Shown: positions 7,985 through 16,951, numbered from the stretch's first letter. The stretch: 17,532 nt of DNA from an uncultured Eubacteriaceae bacterium (GCA_947625175.1 CANQNI010000010.1:1-17532); one strand, 5' to 3'. The notes: generated by a model from the sequence alone, not told the origin. Numbers and translations are program-made.

Positions 7985-9097
7985 TTAAATTTCTTCACCT
8001 TTTTCAAGAATTATTGGGTTTTTATAGGTCCCTATAAGTTCTGTATTATCACGAACGGTTACTTCTTTGTCAAAGATAACATGATCAAGTTTGACGTTTT
8101 TTCCGATTTTACATTTTTGCATAATAATCGAATTCTTAATATCAGTATCTTTTTCTACTTCGCATTCGCGGAATACAATAGAATGTTCTAGAGTTCCATC
8201 AATATAGGCACCTGAAGCAACAATACAATCTTTAATATTGGCATCTTCACCATAACGGGTAGGATGATTATCCTTAGTTTTAGTATAAACAGGTCTATCT
8301 GTAAAGAAAAGCTGACTTAATACATCGTAATTAAGTAGATCGATACTTGCTTCATAATATTTCTGAATATCAAAGACACGGTTAAAATAGCCTTCGTGTT
8401 TATAACCGTAAACTCTTAGAGTATCCAGATTTTCACTAATTAATGAGAATAGATCATTAATTTCGTTAAGTTCAGCGATATCAATTAATTTGAGTAAGAC
8501 TTCTTTTTTAATTATCATCATATCGGCATATTTATGGTCAGTTTTACCTTCTTCACCAAAAGATAAATCACTAACCCTTCTACCATCTAATGTTAAAAAG
8601 ACGTCTGTATCAATTGTTTTAAAGGATTCTTTATCTGAACGGTAGATTAGGACAACATCAGCATTGTTTTTATTATATACTTCTGCTGGTTCATCAAAAT
8701 CAAAAGTAGTTACCAGATTAGAACTGGTTAGAACAACTTTATCTGCTGGAGAGTTTTTAATAAAGTTCTTATTTAAAATAAAATCCAGCATATTAATCGT
8801 ATAATTTACATCGAGTTTTCTATTTACTGATCCGGTTAAGATTGCCAGGTCATTAGTTTTACGGCTCAGTAACCATTCTTTACCTGTACCCAGATGATCT
8901 ACAATTGAAGAATACTTATGAGATCCAATAATACCAACTTTAGTTATTCCTGAGTTTACCAGATTTGATAAACTAAAATCTATTAAACGATAACGTCCAC
9001 CAAATGGAAGAGTTCCAATGGTGCGGTGTCCAAGTAAGGGTCTTAGATCAGAATTATCACCTACCTGAGGTAGAATAATACCTAATGTATCTCTCAT
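7985..9097 (-). CDS. glgD: GlgD, regulatory subunit of glucose-1-phosphate adenylyltransferase
   Basis: The 370-residue protein resembles GlgC throughout, with a nucleotidyltransferase domain followed by a left-handed beta-helix of hexapeptide repeats (about residues 285-360). However, the glycine-rich nucleotide loop is degenerate: LPQVGDNSDLRPL stands where GlgC has AGGQGSRL. Later parts such as GGRYRLIDFSLSN are kept. This is typical of GlgD of Bacillota, which has little or no activity alone but forms a complex with GlgC and alters its kinetics. The start is set by GGAGG seven bases before ATG, and the gap after glgC is 13 bases. Confidence 0.95.
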   Translation of the reverse strand: MRDTLGIILPQVGDNSDLRPLLGHRTIGTLPFGGRYRLIDFSLSNLVNSGITKVGIIGSHKYSSIVDHLGTGKEWLLSRKTNDLAILTGSVNRKLDVNYTINMLDFILNKNFIKNSPADKVVLTSSNLVTTFDFDEPAEVYNKNNADVVLIYRSDKESFKTIDTDVFLTLDGRRVSDLSFGEEGKTDHKYADMMIIKKEVLLKLIDIAELNEINDLFSLISENLDTLRVYGYKHEGYFNRVFDIQKYYEASIDLLNYDVLSQLFFTDRPVYTKTKDNHPTRYGEDANIKDCIVASGAYIDGTLEHSIVFRECEVEKDTDIKNSIIMQKCKIGKNVKLDHVIFDKEVTVRDNTELIGTYKNPIILEKGEEI

Positions 9098-9110
9098 TTT
9101 ACTCCTCCAT

Positions 9111-10235
9111 TTATGAGTTTAATACAATAATTTCGTTTGGATTATCTCGTTCGTCTGCGATGTAACGGGCATCTTTGGGAACTTTAGCATAAGAACCAAT
9201 AATACAATTTTCAAGTACCGCGCCATCACCTATTTCTGCACCGGTGTGAACAATACAGTTCTTAAGTACTACATTTTTATCTACAAAGATATCCTGGGAT
9301 AAGATAGAGTGTTCAACTTCACCAAAGATAACACAGCCATCGCAAATCAGACTATCTTTAACTTTAGCATTATTACTAATAAACTGTGGTGAACGGCTAA
9401 AGTTGTTTGAGAAGAAAGGGGCATTCTTATCATTAATATTAAAATCTACTGAGTCATCGAGTAAATCCATATTGGCATCGAAATAGCTCTGTACGGTTCC
9501 AACATCACGCCAATAACCCTGGAATGGATAAGCAAAGATACGCATACTTTTAGCATGCATAGTAGGAATTAGATTCATACCGAAATCATGGGCACTATTA
9601 TCATCTTCCATATCTGCAAGTAGTTCAGCTCTAAGTTCTTTCCAGTTAAAGACGTAAATTCCCATGGAAGCCAGATTGCTTCTAGGATGTTCCGGTTTTT
9701 CCTGGAATGCTATAATTCTATAATCATCATTTACTTCAACTAAACCGTATCGGCTAGCATCATCCCATGGCACAGTCATAACAGCGATAGTTAACTGGGC
9801 TTTCTTTTCTTTATGGTAATCAATAAGTTCAGAATAATCCATCTGATAAATATGGTCCCCAGAAAGAATCAGCACATATTCAGGATCATAACGATCAATA
9901 AAATCTATATTTTGAGCTATAGCGTCAGCAGTGCCTTCATACCAGCGTCCACCTTTTCTACCTTCATAAGGTGGCAAAATGCTAACACCATAACCGGGTT
10001 TATCCAGACCCCAGGCTCTTCCATCACTGATATAGGTATTTAGAATATAAGGTCTGTACTGAGTTAAGACACCAACTGTATCTATTTCTGAATTCATCGC
10101 ATTACTTAGTGGAAAGTCGATAATTCGATACTTACCACCAAATAGAACAGCAGGTTTTGCATTATTAAAGGTAAGAGATCCGAGTCGAGATCCCTGTCCA
10201 CCGGCCAGTAGCATGGCAACGGTTTCAGTTTTCAT
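9111..10235 (-). CDS. glgC: Glucose-1-phosphate adenylyltransferase (ADP-glucose pyrophosphorylase), catalytic subunit
   Basis: GlgC makes ADP-glucose from ATP and glucose-1-phosphate, the committed step of bacterial glycogen synthesis. The motif AGGQGSRL (11-18) binds nucleotide, [11 protein letters not shown] follows, WYEGTADA (about 98-105) is a substrate-binding segment, and [10 protein letters not shown] contains the metal-binding D127. A beta-helix of hexapeptide repeats occupies the C-terminus. I place the start at the ATG of MKTETVAML because GGAGG lies nine bases upstream. The frame stays open for 11 more codons upstream, but that earlier ATG has no such site and the extension is not typical of the family. 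A 230-base gap separates it from glgP, and the gene is followed closely by glgD and glgA. I see no convincing promoter in the gap. Confidence 0.96.
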   Translation of the reverse strand: MKTETVAMLLAGGQGSRLGSLTFNNAKPAVLFGGKYRIIDFPLSNAMNSEIDTVGVLTQYRPYILNTYISDGRAWGLDKPGYGVSILPPYEGRKGGRWYEGTADAIAQNIDFIDRYDPEYVLILSGDHIYQMDYSELIDYHKEKKAQLTIAVMTVPWDDASRYGLVEVNDDYRIIAFQEKPEHPRSNLASMGIYVFNWKELRAELLADMEDDNSAHDFGMNLIPTMHAKSMRIFAYPFQGYWRDVGTVQSYFDANMDLLDDSVDFNINDKNAPFFSNNFSRSPQFISNNAKVKDSLICDGCVIFGEVEHSILSQDIFVDKNVVLKNCIVHTGAEIGDGAVLENCIIGSYAKVPKDARYIADERDNPNEIIVLNS

Positions 10236-10393
10236 TTTTTTGACCCTCCAAATTTTACTGTCAAACACTTAAGATAATTTTACTATTAATATAGATAAAA
10301 TTTCCTAGAAAAGACATTATTTTAAACTTATTCCATAAATAGGAACAATTTATTATCTGTTTAGTTGAAATTAAATGAAGATTAAGTGGGTTA

Positions 10394-10449
10394 TTAAACA
10401 GTTTCAGATAATTTCGGGTTAGTAACCGAATATTATCTGAAAAGTTTAA
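10394..10449 (-). repeat. Long hairpin between glgP and glgC
   Basis: TTTCAGATAAT (10402-10412) pairs perfectly with ATTATCTGAAA (10432-10442). The stem extends inward with TTCGG/CCGAA (413-417 with 426-430 of the 10,000s) and outward with TTAAAC/GTTTAA (10394-10399 with 10444-10449) across a small internal loop. This gives about 22 pairs within 56 bases, starting 17 bases after the glgP stop. There is no T run after it on the minus strand, so it is not a standard terminator. A 3' stabilising or processing hairpin for the glgB-glgP message, or a partial terminator, would fit. Confidence 0.6.
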
Positions 10450-10465
10450 ATAAAGAATTAAATAG

Positions 10466-12928
10466 TTAATCAGTTATCTTCCAGACATTCCTCTTATAAT
10501 CTTCAATTGATCGATCGGAAGAGAAAATGCCGCTATTTGCAGTATTCATTAAACTCATTCGATTCCATTTATCCTGATCACGGTATGTTTCATCTACCCG
10601 TTTATGAGCATTAACATAGGAATCAAAATCCTTTAAAACAAAATAAGTATCACCATGCAAAAGAAGAGAATCATAGATCATTCTAAAATCAGCACCATAA
10701 GTACCATCTACAAGCTGATCAAGGATTCTACGAATTCGTGGATCGTTTTGATAAAGTTCAAATGGATTATAACCACCATTTTCGTTATAATTTAGAACTT
10801 CCTGATCAGTAAGCCCAAAGATAAAAATATTATCATCTCCAACTGCTTCTCTGATCTCGATGTTAGCCCCATCCATAGTTCCCAGGGTAATGGCACCATT
10901 CATCATGAATTTCATGTTGCTGGTACCACTAGCTTCCTTACCTGCTGTAGATATCTGTTCAGATACTTCAGCTGCCGGATAGATTATTTCTGCTGATGAA
11001 ACATTAAAGTTAGGGATAAAGACTACTTTGAGTTTATCATTAACATCAGGATCATTATTGATCTTTTCAGCAATTGTATTGATCAGTTTAATAACTTCTT
11101 TAGCATAATCATAAGAAGGGGCAGCCTTACCAGCTAAAATAAAGGTTCTAGGAATCATATCAATGTCCGGGTTATCTTTTATTTCATTATATAAATGCAT
11201 AATATGAAGTGCATTTAAAAGTTGACGTTTATATTCATGAATTCTTTTAACCTGGACATCAAAAATTGAATCCGGATTTACATCGATATCTAAATTTTCT
11301 TTAATATATTTAGCGAGTCTAACCTTATTTTCATGCTTAATATCATGAAGTTTACTTAAAAGTTTCTTATCGTCTACGTGCTCTTCAAGGGCTTTAACCT
11401 TTGTCATTTGACCGGCCTGTTCCCAGTCGGTTCCAATAGTTTCAGTTATAGTTTTCTTTAATTCCGGATTAGCACTAAAGAAGAAACGTCTTTGAGAAAC
11501 TCCATTGGTAACATTAGTGAATTTTTCCGGCATTACCTGGAAAAACTCTTTAAAGGTTTCGTTCTTCAGGATTTTTGAATGTAATTCAGCAACACCGTTT
11601 ACTGAGTGAGATCCAATAATTGCCAGGTGAGCCATATGAACCTGACCGTCTTGTAGAATTGAGATTCTATAGTTTCGGTCTTCATTGTATGGATAACGAG
11701 AATTCATATCTTCAACAAATCGTCTATTTATTTCATGAATAATCATATAGATTCGAGGAAGTAGTGATTCCATCATTTCAATAGGCCATTTTTCCAGGGC
11801 TTCTGGAAGAACAGTATGATTAGTAAAGGTGAGTGTTTTAGTTGTAATATCCCAGGCTTCATCCCACCCGTAACCTTCTTCATCGATTAGGATGCGCATA
11901 AGTTCTGGTACAGCCAATGCAGGATGGGTGTCATTTATATGAATTACGATTTTATCTTCAAAACCATCCAGTGAACCATTATTCTGCTTCTTATAACGAC
12001 GAATGATTCGTTTAATACCGGCAGCAGTAAAGAAATACTCCTGTTTAAGTCTTAAAAGACGACCTTCAAAGCCGGCATCACTAGGATAAAGAATTTGAGA
12101 GATACTTTCGGCATCACTCTTATTTTGCATTGCCTGAACAAACTTACCCTGATTAAAGGTAGTTAGATCAAATTCTTCAGCTGGTTCAGCACTCCAGAGA
12201 CGAAGTGAGTTTACTGTATTATTTTCCCAACCAGGGATAGGAATATCATACGGAACGGCCAGAATCGGAGTATAATTCTTCTGGATAAATGTTTGCCTTC
12301 CATCTACAAATACTTCTTCTACCTGTCCACCGTATTTAATGACAACAGATTTATCTCTACGTTCTGAAGCGAATGGATAATTTCCATCGCGAAGCCAGTT
12401 ATCAGCAACTTCTACCTGTTCCTCATTCAGGATTTTCTGTTCAAATAGACCATACTTATAGAGAATTCCATTTCCATGACCAGGGAAATCAAGCGCTGCA
12501 GAAGAATCAAGAAAACAGGCCATTAAACGACCAAGACCACCATTACCTAAGGCAGGATCTCGTTCCGCATTTTGAATAGCTTCATAATCTAAACCTAATT
12601 CCTCTAAAATTTCCGGGATAATCTCTCCCCAACCTAAATCATTTATATATAATCGCAGGAGTCTTCCTATTAAAAATTCGATTGAGAAAAAATAGACCTG
12701 CTTATCTTCCAGTTTATTGTATTGTTTTTGAGCATCAAACCAGTCTTTATTTATCTCCTTCATAACTAGATTAGATAATGCTCTATACTGTTGAAGTTCA
12801 GTTGAACCCTGTTCAAAATCATGATTGGTTATATTTTCAACTTCCGTGATGAAGTCTTTTTTTAGATTTTCTTTAAGGGTTCTAGTTGTCTTTTTCCTTT
12901 TAGTTGTCTTTTTTGCGGCATTACTCAT
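10466..12928 (-). CDS. glgP: Glycogen/starch/alpha-glucan phosphorylase
   Basis: GlgP releases glucose-1-phosphate from the ends of alpha-1,4-glucans using phosphate and pyridoxal phosphate. The 820-residue length fits the GT35 family. The PLP-lysine signature EASGTSNMKFMMN is present with K673, along with GNGGLGRL (about 128-135) and the substrate-site segment VKRIHEYKRQLLN. An unusual feature is a basic N-terminal tail (about residues 5-25, including KKTTKRKKTTR) before the usual family start, encoded by an 18-base tandem repeat. The ATG follows GGAAGTGATTGT and lies 24 bases after the glgB stop, so glgB and glgP are probably co-transcribed. No signal peptide is present. Confidence 0.97.
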   Translation of the reverse strand: MSNAAKKTTKRKKTTRTLKENLKKDFITEVENITNHDFEQGSTELQQYRALSNLVMKEINKDWFDAQKQYNKLEDKQVYFFSIEFLIGRLLRLYINDLGWGEIIPEILEELGLDYEAIQNAERDPALGNGGLGRLMACFLDSSAALDFPGHGNGILYKYGLFEQKILNEEQVEVADNWLRDGNYPFASERRDKSVVIKYGGQVEEVFVDGRQTFIQKNYTPILAVPYDIPIPGWENNTVNSLRLWSAEPAEEFDLTTFNQGKFVQAMQNKSDAESISQILYPSDAGFEGRLLRLKQEYFFTAAGIKRIIRRYKKQNNGSLDGFEDKIVIHINDTHPALAVPELMRILIDEEGYGWDEAWDITTKTLTFTNHTVLPEALEKWPIEMMESLLPRIYMIIHEINRRFVEDMNSRYPYNEDRNYRISILQDGQVHMAHLAIIGSHSVNGVAELHSKILKNETFKEFFQVMPEKFTNVTNGVSQRRFFFSANPELKKTITETIGTDWEQAGQMTKVKALEEHVDDKKLLSKLHDIKHENKVRLAKYIKENLDIDVNPDSIFDVQVKRIHEYKRQLLNALHIMHLYNEIKDNPDIDMIPRTFILAGKAAPSYDYAKEVIKLINTIAEKINNDPDVNDKLKVVFIPNFNVSSAEIIYPAAEVSEQISTAGKEASGTSNMKFMMNGAITLGTMDGANIEIREAVGDDNIFIFGLTDQEVLNYNENGGYNPFELYQNDPRIRRILDQLVDGTYGADFRMIYDSLLLHGDTYFVLKDFDSYVNAHKRVDETYRDQDKWNRMSLMNTANSGIFSSDRSIEDYKRNVWKITD
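12883..12918. repeat. 18-bp tandem repeat in the glgP 5' end
   Basis: The 13 bases TAGTTGTCTTTTT occur at 12883-12895 and again at 12901-12913, an 18-base period that keeps the reading frame. It encodes two versions of a six-residue basic unit (KKTTKR then KKTTRT) in the GlgP N-terminus. The pattern suggests local duplication by replication slippage, so copy number may vary between strains. Confidence 0.6.
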
Positions 12929-12952
12929 ACAATCACTTCCATTATCAAAAAT

Positions 12953-14866
12953 TTACTTCTTCTTCGTTTTTTTCTTAGTTTTAGTTTTCTTTTTACGAAC
13001 GTTCTTTTTACCAGCTTTGTAAATAAGACCGCTCATAGGAGGGATTCTCAGATTAATCGAGAATTCACGTCCATTAGCTTCTACTTCCTGAGCTTTAGCT
13101 GTCTTTTTAACAGGAAATCCATCTCCACCGTATTTTTCCTCATCTGAATTAAAGATAAGACGATAGGTTCGATCTTCTGGAACTCCAACTCTATATTCTT
13201 CATAGCTGGCTGGGCAGAAGTTTAAGACACAGATTAAATTATCTTTAGGATCACCACTCATACGGATATAACTAATGACACTTTGACCAGCATTATCCGC
13301 ATCAATCCATTCAAAACCATCCCAGCTATTATCTATAGCCCACAAAGCTTTTTCTTTTTTATATATTTTATTTAAGTCTTTAACAAATTGATAATAACCA
13401 CTATGCTTTGGTTCATTTAACATAAACCATTCCAGTTGCTCATAATAACGCCATTCAGTAAATGGAGCGAATTCCTGTCCCATAAAGTTTAGTTTTTTAC
13501 CTGAACGGGTCATCATAAAGGTTAGAAGTAAACGCATTTCGTTAAACTTCATATCATAATCACCGAACATTTTGTTCAGAATAGTTCCTTTACCATGAAC
13601 AACTTCATCGTGAGATAGTGGTAGGATAAAGTTTTCACTAAAAGCATAGGCCATTGGAAAGGTTAGTCGGTCATGGAAATGAGAGCGAACGAATGGATCT
13701 GTTTGCATATAATTTAAAGTATCATGCATCCAGCCCATATCCCATTTATAATTAAATCCCAGACCACCTTTGTCTACTGGCCAGGAAACCATTGGATAGG
13801 CAGTGGATTCTTCCGCTGCCATAATAGCGTAAGGGAAATCTTTAAAGATAGTAGAATTAAGATGCCGTAGGAAAGCTACTGCTGCCAGGTCATCATTTCC
13901 ACCAAATTCATTCTTACGCCATTCGTCATCATACCCGTAATTTAGATAGAGCATAGAGGCTACCCCATCAATTCTTAATCCGTCAGCATGGTATTCCTTC
14001 ATCCAGTAATAAGCATTTGACGTTAAAAATGAGATAACTTCCGGTTTACTAAAATCAAACTCCATAGTGCCCCATTGGGGATGTTCTGTAGCTTCGTATT
14101 GATAAGTTCCATCTAACTGATAAAGTCCGTGTTCATCCTTGCAGAAATGACCTGGAACCCAATCCAAAATGACTCCAATATCATTTTGATGAAGCGTATC
14201 GATTAAATGCTTTAATCCTTCAGGAGTTCCATAACGAGAAGTTGGGGCAAAATAACCAGTCTGTTGGTAACCCCAGGAACCATCAAATGGATGTTCCATC
14301 ACGGGCATCATTTCGACATGGGTATAATTCATTTCCTTTAAGTATTTTGGTAGTTCTTCTGCTAATTCTTCATAGGTTAGTGGAGTTCCGTCTTCGTGTG
14401 TTTTCCAGCTTCCAAGATGCATTTCATAAATATTCATTGGAGCCGGAACGTTACTTTCAGCGTTTTTAAGCAGCTTCTTCTGCCATTTCTTATCTTTCCA
14501 TTCGTAATTTTCTTCCGGCCAATAAATTGAAGCAGTAGCTGGACGTACTTCACTATGATTCCCGTATGGATCAGCTTTTAAAACTGTATTTCCATTTGCT
14601 TGTGTTATAGCGTATTTATATAAATTTCCTTTATCAAAATGATCTAATGTTGTTTCCCAAATTCCTCCAAGATTTTCTAAACGCATCATTGGATTAGCAT
14701 TTGGATCCCAATTATTAAAATCTCCAACCAGTGAGATTCCTTGAGCATTTGGAGCCCAGATTCTAAAAACTACTCTTCCATCTTCTGTTGGATGAGCTCC
14801 AAAAAATTCGTATGCCTGGTTATATTTACCTTGATGAAATAAATAAGCGGCATCTTCTGTTTTCAT
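12953..14866 (-). CDS. glgB: 1,4-alpha-glucan branching enzyme
   Basis: GlgB cuts an alpha-1,4 chain and rejoins it through an alpha-1,6 bond, creating glycogen branch points. The 637-residue protein has an N-terminal CBM48 domain (about 20-110), a GH13 barrel (about 145-520) and a C-terminal beta domain (about 530-620). Catalytic regions include GVILDWVPGHF (about 231-241), DGLRIDG with R298 and nucleophile D300, AEES with acid/base E352, and LSHDEVVHG with H419 and D420. The last 15 or so residues form an odd lysine/threonine tail (RKKKTKTKKKTKKK). The ATG has no close Shine-Dalgarno site. Instead it overlaps the stop of a five-codon leader frame that does have one. It is the first gene of the cluster. 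Confidence 0.97.
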   Translation of the reverse strand: MKTEDAAYLFHQGKYNQAYEFFGAHPTEDGRVVFRIWAPNAQGISLVGDFNNWDPNANPMMRLENLGGIWETTLDHFDKGNLYKYAITQANGNTVLKADPYGNHSEVRPATASIYWPEENYEWKDKKWQKKLLKNAESNVPAPMNIYEMHLGSWKTHEDGTPLTYEELAEELPKYLKEMNYTHVEMMPVMEHPFDGSWGYQQTGYFAPTSRYGTPEGLKHLIDTLHQNDIGVILDWVPGHFCKDEHGLYQLDGTYQYEATEHPQWGTMEFDFSKPEVISFLTSNAYYWMKEYHADGLRIDGVASMLYLNYGYDDEWRKNEFGGNDDLAAVAFLRHLNSTIFKDFPYAIMAAEESTAYPMVSWPVDKGGLGFNYKWDMGWMHDTLNYMQTDPFVRSHFHDRLTFPMAYAFSENFILPLSHDEVVHGKGTILNKMFGDYDMKFNEMRLLLTFMMTRSGKKLNFMGQEFAPFTEWRYYEQLEWFMLNEPKHSGYYQFVKDLNKIYKKEKALWAIDNSWDGFEWIDADNAGQSVISYIRMSGDPKDNLICVLNFCPASYEEYRVGVPEDRTYRLIFNSDEEKYGGDGFPVKKTAKAQEVEANGREFSINLRIPPMSGLIYKAGKKNVRKKKTKTKKKTKKK

Positions 14867-14903
14867 AATATTTTAGACATTATTATAATGCCTCTTACCT
14901 CCC
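14863..14903 (-). promoter_or_regulatory. glgB leader: Shine-Dalgarno and five-codon leader frame overlapping the glgB start
   Basis: On the minus strand, GGGAGG (14903-14898) and AAGAGG (14896-14891) precede an ATG at 14880-14878. This ATG opens the frame M-S-K-I-L-stop, whose TGA overlaps the glgB ATG (TTATGA, 14868-14863). The AAGAGG site is 10 bases from the leader ATG but 24 bases from the glgB ATG, too far for direct use. The only in-frame upstream glgB codon before a stop that could initiate is a poor ATT. Translational coupling from the mini-frame is therefore a plausible way to start GlgB. Confidence 0.4.
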
Positions 14904-15011
14904 TCTCTTAATATATGATTATTCATACCAAAATATTTACATTAATTGTTTTGAGAAGTAGCTGATAAAACTGATATGTATTTTGACATCTTGTCCGATA
15001 ATAATCATATT

Positions 15012-15056
15012 AACAAGAAAACCGGATTAATTTATGTGAAAAGATCAGACCGGTTT
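15012..15056 (-). terminator. Possible weak terminator after the YihY genes
   Basis: AAACCGG (15019-15025) and CCGGTTT (15050-15056) form a seven-pair stem. On the minus strand it is followed by a T-rich stretch (TTCTTGTTA). The loop of 24 bases is long and the site is nearly 80 bases after the yihY stop codon, so the call is uncertain. It would separate the YihY genes from glgB transcription. In the rest of the 15132-14881 gap I see no convincing glgB promoter. Confidence 0.4.
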
Positions 15057-15070
15057 ACTGCTGTAAATAT

Positions 15071-15128
15071 TTCAACAATCTATAAAGTATTAGTTTAAAT
15101 AAAAGTTATAAGCGAAAAGATTGCTGAA
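15071..15128 (-). repeat. Inverted repeat directly after the second YihY gene
   Basis: TTCAACAATCT (15071-15081) and AGATTGCTGAA (15118-15128) pair at 10 of 11 positions in DNA. In a minus-strand transcript the odd position becomes a G-U pair, giving a full 11-pair stem. It starts four bases after the stop codon. There is no T run, so it is more likely a 3' end stabilising structure than a terminator. Confidence 0.35.
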
Positions 15129-15132
15129 TAAA

Positions 15133-16083
15133 TCAATCAAATTTATTTGATTTTATTTTAATTTTACCATATCTATAATTTTTATTGTTAAATGAACAAA
15201 ATACATTGATTTTAGCACCTAAATTCAGAATAATACAGACGAAATAAAATGCGGTTAATAGAACAAACAGACCACTTAGTGATCCATAAACAATCAGATA
15301 ATTAGAACTTCTATTTAATATAAGAACATAAATTCTAAAGACAATAAGAATACCAATGGTCGAAAAAATAGTTCCAGGCAGAGCTTCTTTAATGGTTACC
15401 CTCTTTTTGGGAGTAAACATATAAAAAGCTAAAAGAACTATAACAATTCCAACAATTAATAAAATATAGAAAAAGGTTTGGTCTACAATTAGATTCTGAA
15501 TTGTAGTATTGGTTTGCAGAGCATATTCAGCAATTCTACAAACATAGATAAAAATAGATGTTATAGTCCCTAGAAATAAGGCAAAGACCAATAAAACGAT
15601 AAAAGATTTTGACCATTCCCATTTCTTTGAATTATAGACATTAAAACCATAGGTCTGATTAATTCCAACCAAGAAAGTATGGGCACTGATAGTTCCCATC
15701 ACGGCACTTAATCCAAATAGAACCCATCTAACTTTATTCAAATATGATAGAAAATAATTTATTTCATTGGTTATATAGTCGAAACTTTCATGAGGAACCA
15801 GTAGTTGGATTAATGAATAAAACAAACTTTCAAAACCCGGAATAAAATGGGAACAAAGTAAAATTATAAAAAGTAATGTTGGTAATAGTGCAAATAAAAG
15901 AGTAAAAGCCATTTGAGCACAAACACCAAATAGATCAGTCTCTTCGCATGAATTTAAGAATTCATTTAATCTTTGGAAAAGGTTACCAATAAAACTATTT
16001 TTTTCTTCAAAAACAAATCTTCCATTACTTATATCTCGAGCAAGTTGAGCCGGCTCTCCTATTTTCTTAATCCAGTTAAGCAT
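15133..16083 (-). CDS. YihY/virulence factor BrkB family membrane protein (second of pair)
   Basis: This 316-residue protein has a cytoplasmic N-terminal region of about 50 residues followed by about six membrane segments (about 53-80, 119-140, 159-183, 204-224, 234-256 and 266-294). The late segments show YihY family hallmarks: KEALPGTIFSTIG (about 232-244), then YGSLSGL (266-272) and LGAKINV (288-294). The family was once thought to include RNase BN, but that assignment was withdrawn, and its function as a membrane protein is unknown. I chose the ATG at 16083 because GGAG lies nine bases upstream. A TTG five codons earlier overlaps that site and is unlikely. The ATG overlaps the stop of the preceding paralogue by eight bases, implying coupled translation. 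Confidence 0.85.
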   Translation of the reverse strand: MLNWIKKIGEPAQLARDISNGRFVFEEKNSFIGNLFQRLNEFLNSCEETDLFGVCAQMAFTLLFALLPTLLFIILLCSHFIPGFESLFYSLIQLLVPHESFDYITNEINYFLSYLNKVRWVLFGLSAVMGTISAHTFLVGINQTYGFNVYNSKKWEWSKSFIVLLVFALFLGTITSIFIYVCRIAEYALQTNTTIQNLIVDQTFFYILLIVGIVIVLLAFYMFTPKKRVTIKEALPGTIFSTIGILIVFRIYVLILNRSSNYLIVYGSLSGLFVLLTAFYFVCIILNLGAKINVFCSFNNKNYRYGKIKIKSNKFD

Positions 16084-16951
16084 ATTTTTTTGCTCCAACG
16101 TAGTTCTTTTTATATTTTTTAATTTCGTAAAAGATCCGATTAATAAAGATGCCTAAAATAGTAACCAGACTAATCAGATAAATGGTAATTAAAATTGAGA
16201 GTCCCTGACTTACTAACACGATAATTCCGCCATAATTTAAAAAGCCGTTTATCAATTTATAAAACAAAATTAATAGAAACCAACCGATTACAATAAAAAT
16301 TGCACCAGGAAGTGTATTTTTAAATTTTATTTTTCTATCCGGTAATTTCGATAAACACCAGTTGAGTAATAAAAACAACATTAAAAAAATATAAAGTACT
16401 GAAATATAATTCAGGATTGGATTTTTGAATTTGCTTAAGCCTGGTATAGGTAAAACCATTTTATTATCTATAAGATAATGAAATTCAAGATAAATTCCTA
16501 GTACTGTTATTAGGTAAATGATAATTAAAAATAAATCTCTAAAAGCAATAAGCCAGAGAACCAAGAAGTTTTTTCTAATTCGGTATCCGTTTATATTAGC
16601 AGTTATCAAAATAAAGACTCTAATTAATCTAGCTGAGGCATACACCAGAAAAAAAATTAAAGTTATATTTGTTATAATCGAATTTATATTATTTAACGGA
16701 TTGTAGTTGTTATTAATTAGAGTTGGTAAAATTAGATCAGCTACATTTTTCGGAAGATTTTCAGAGATAAAATTAAAAATTTCAGTTTGAATTTCTGAAG
16801 AATGAGATAAAAACTGAATAGCAAAATTAAATAGTAATAGTATAGGCAAAAAAGCTAGAGATAACCCATAACTTAGCTGAGCCGCATAATTTAAAATATT
16901 ACTATTTCTTAGGTTAGATTTAATGATATTAAAGTAATTAGTAACACTCAT
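16076..16951 (-). CDS. YihY/virulence factor BrkB family membrane protein (first of pair)
   Basis: This 291-residue protein is predicted to have about six membrane segments (about 28-48, 93-118, 129-155, 178-200, 214-233 and 243-270) and a lysine-rich C-terminus. It shares the YihY pattern with its neighbour: LNYAAQLSYG before the first membrane segment and FKNTLPGAIFIVIGW (about 210-224) before the fifth. It is more divergent at its C-terminal end, where YGGIIVLVSQGLSILITIYL replaces the usual YGSL motif. The start is uncertain. ATG at 16951 has only a weak AGAGA site, and a TTG ten codons upstream has none, so I prefer the ATG. Two overlapping YihY genes suggest a duplication whose products may work together. 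Function is unknown. Confidence 0.78.
   Translation of the reverse strand: MSVTNYFNIIKSNLRNSNILNYAAQLSYGLSLAFLPILLLFNFAIQFLSHSSEIQTEIFNFISENLPKNVADLILPTLINNNYNPLNNINSIITNITLIFFLVYASARLIRVFILITANINGYRIRKNFLVLWLIAFRDLFLIIIYLITVLGIYLEFHYLIDNKMVLPIPGLSKFKNPILNYISVLYIFLMLFLLLNWCLSKLPDRKIKFKNTLPGAIFIVIGWFLLILFYKLINGFLNYGGIIVLVSQGLSILITIYLISLVTILGIFINRIFYEIKKYKKNYVGAKKYA

Noticed and set aside
10259..10264. TTGACA on the minus strand as a -35 box for glgC
   Set aside because: It is only 23 bases upstream of the ATG. The matching -10 box would fall between the ribosome binding site and the start codon.
9111..10268. A longer GlgC starting 11 codons upstream
   Set aside because: The upstream ATG lacks a ribosome binding site, while the ATG at 10235 has GGAGG nine bases before it and matches the usual GlgC N-terminus.
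14983..15012. TTGACA followed by an A/T-rich hexamer on the + strand, resembling a promoter
   Set aside because: No plus-strand gene lies downstream and the -10 match is poor. Chance is likely in A/T-rich DNA.
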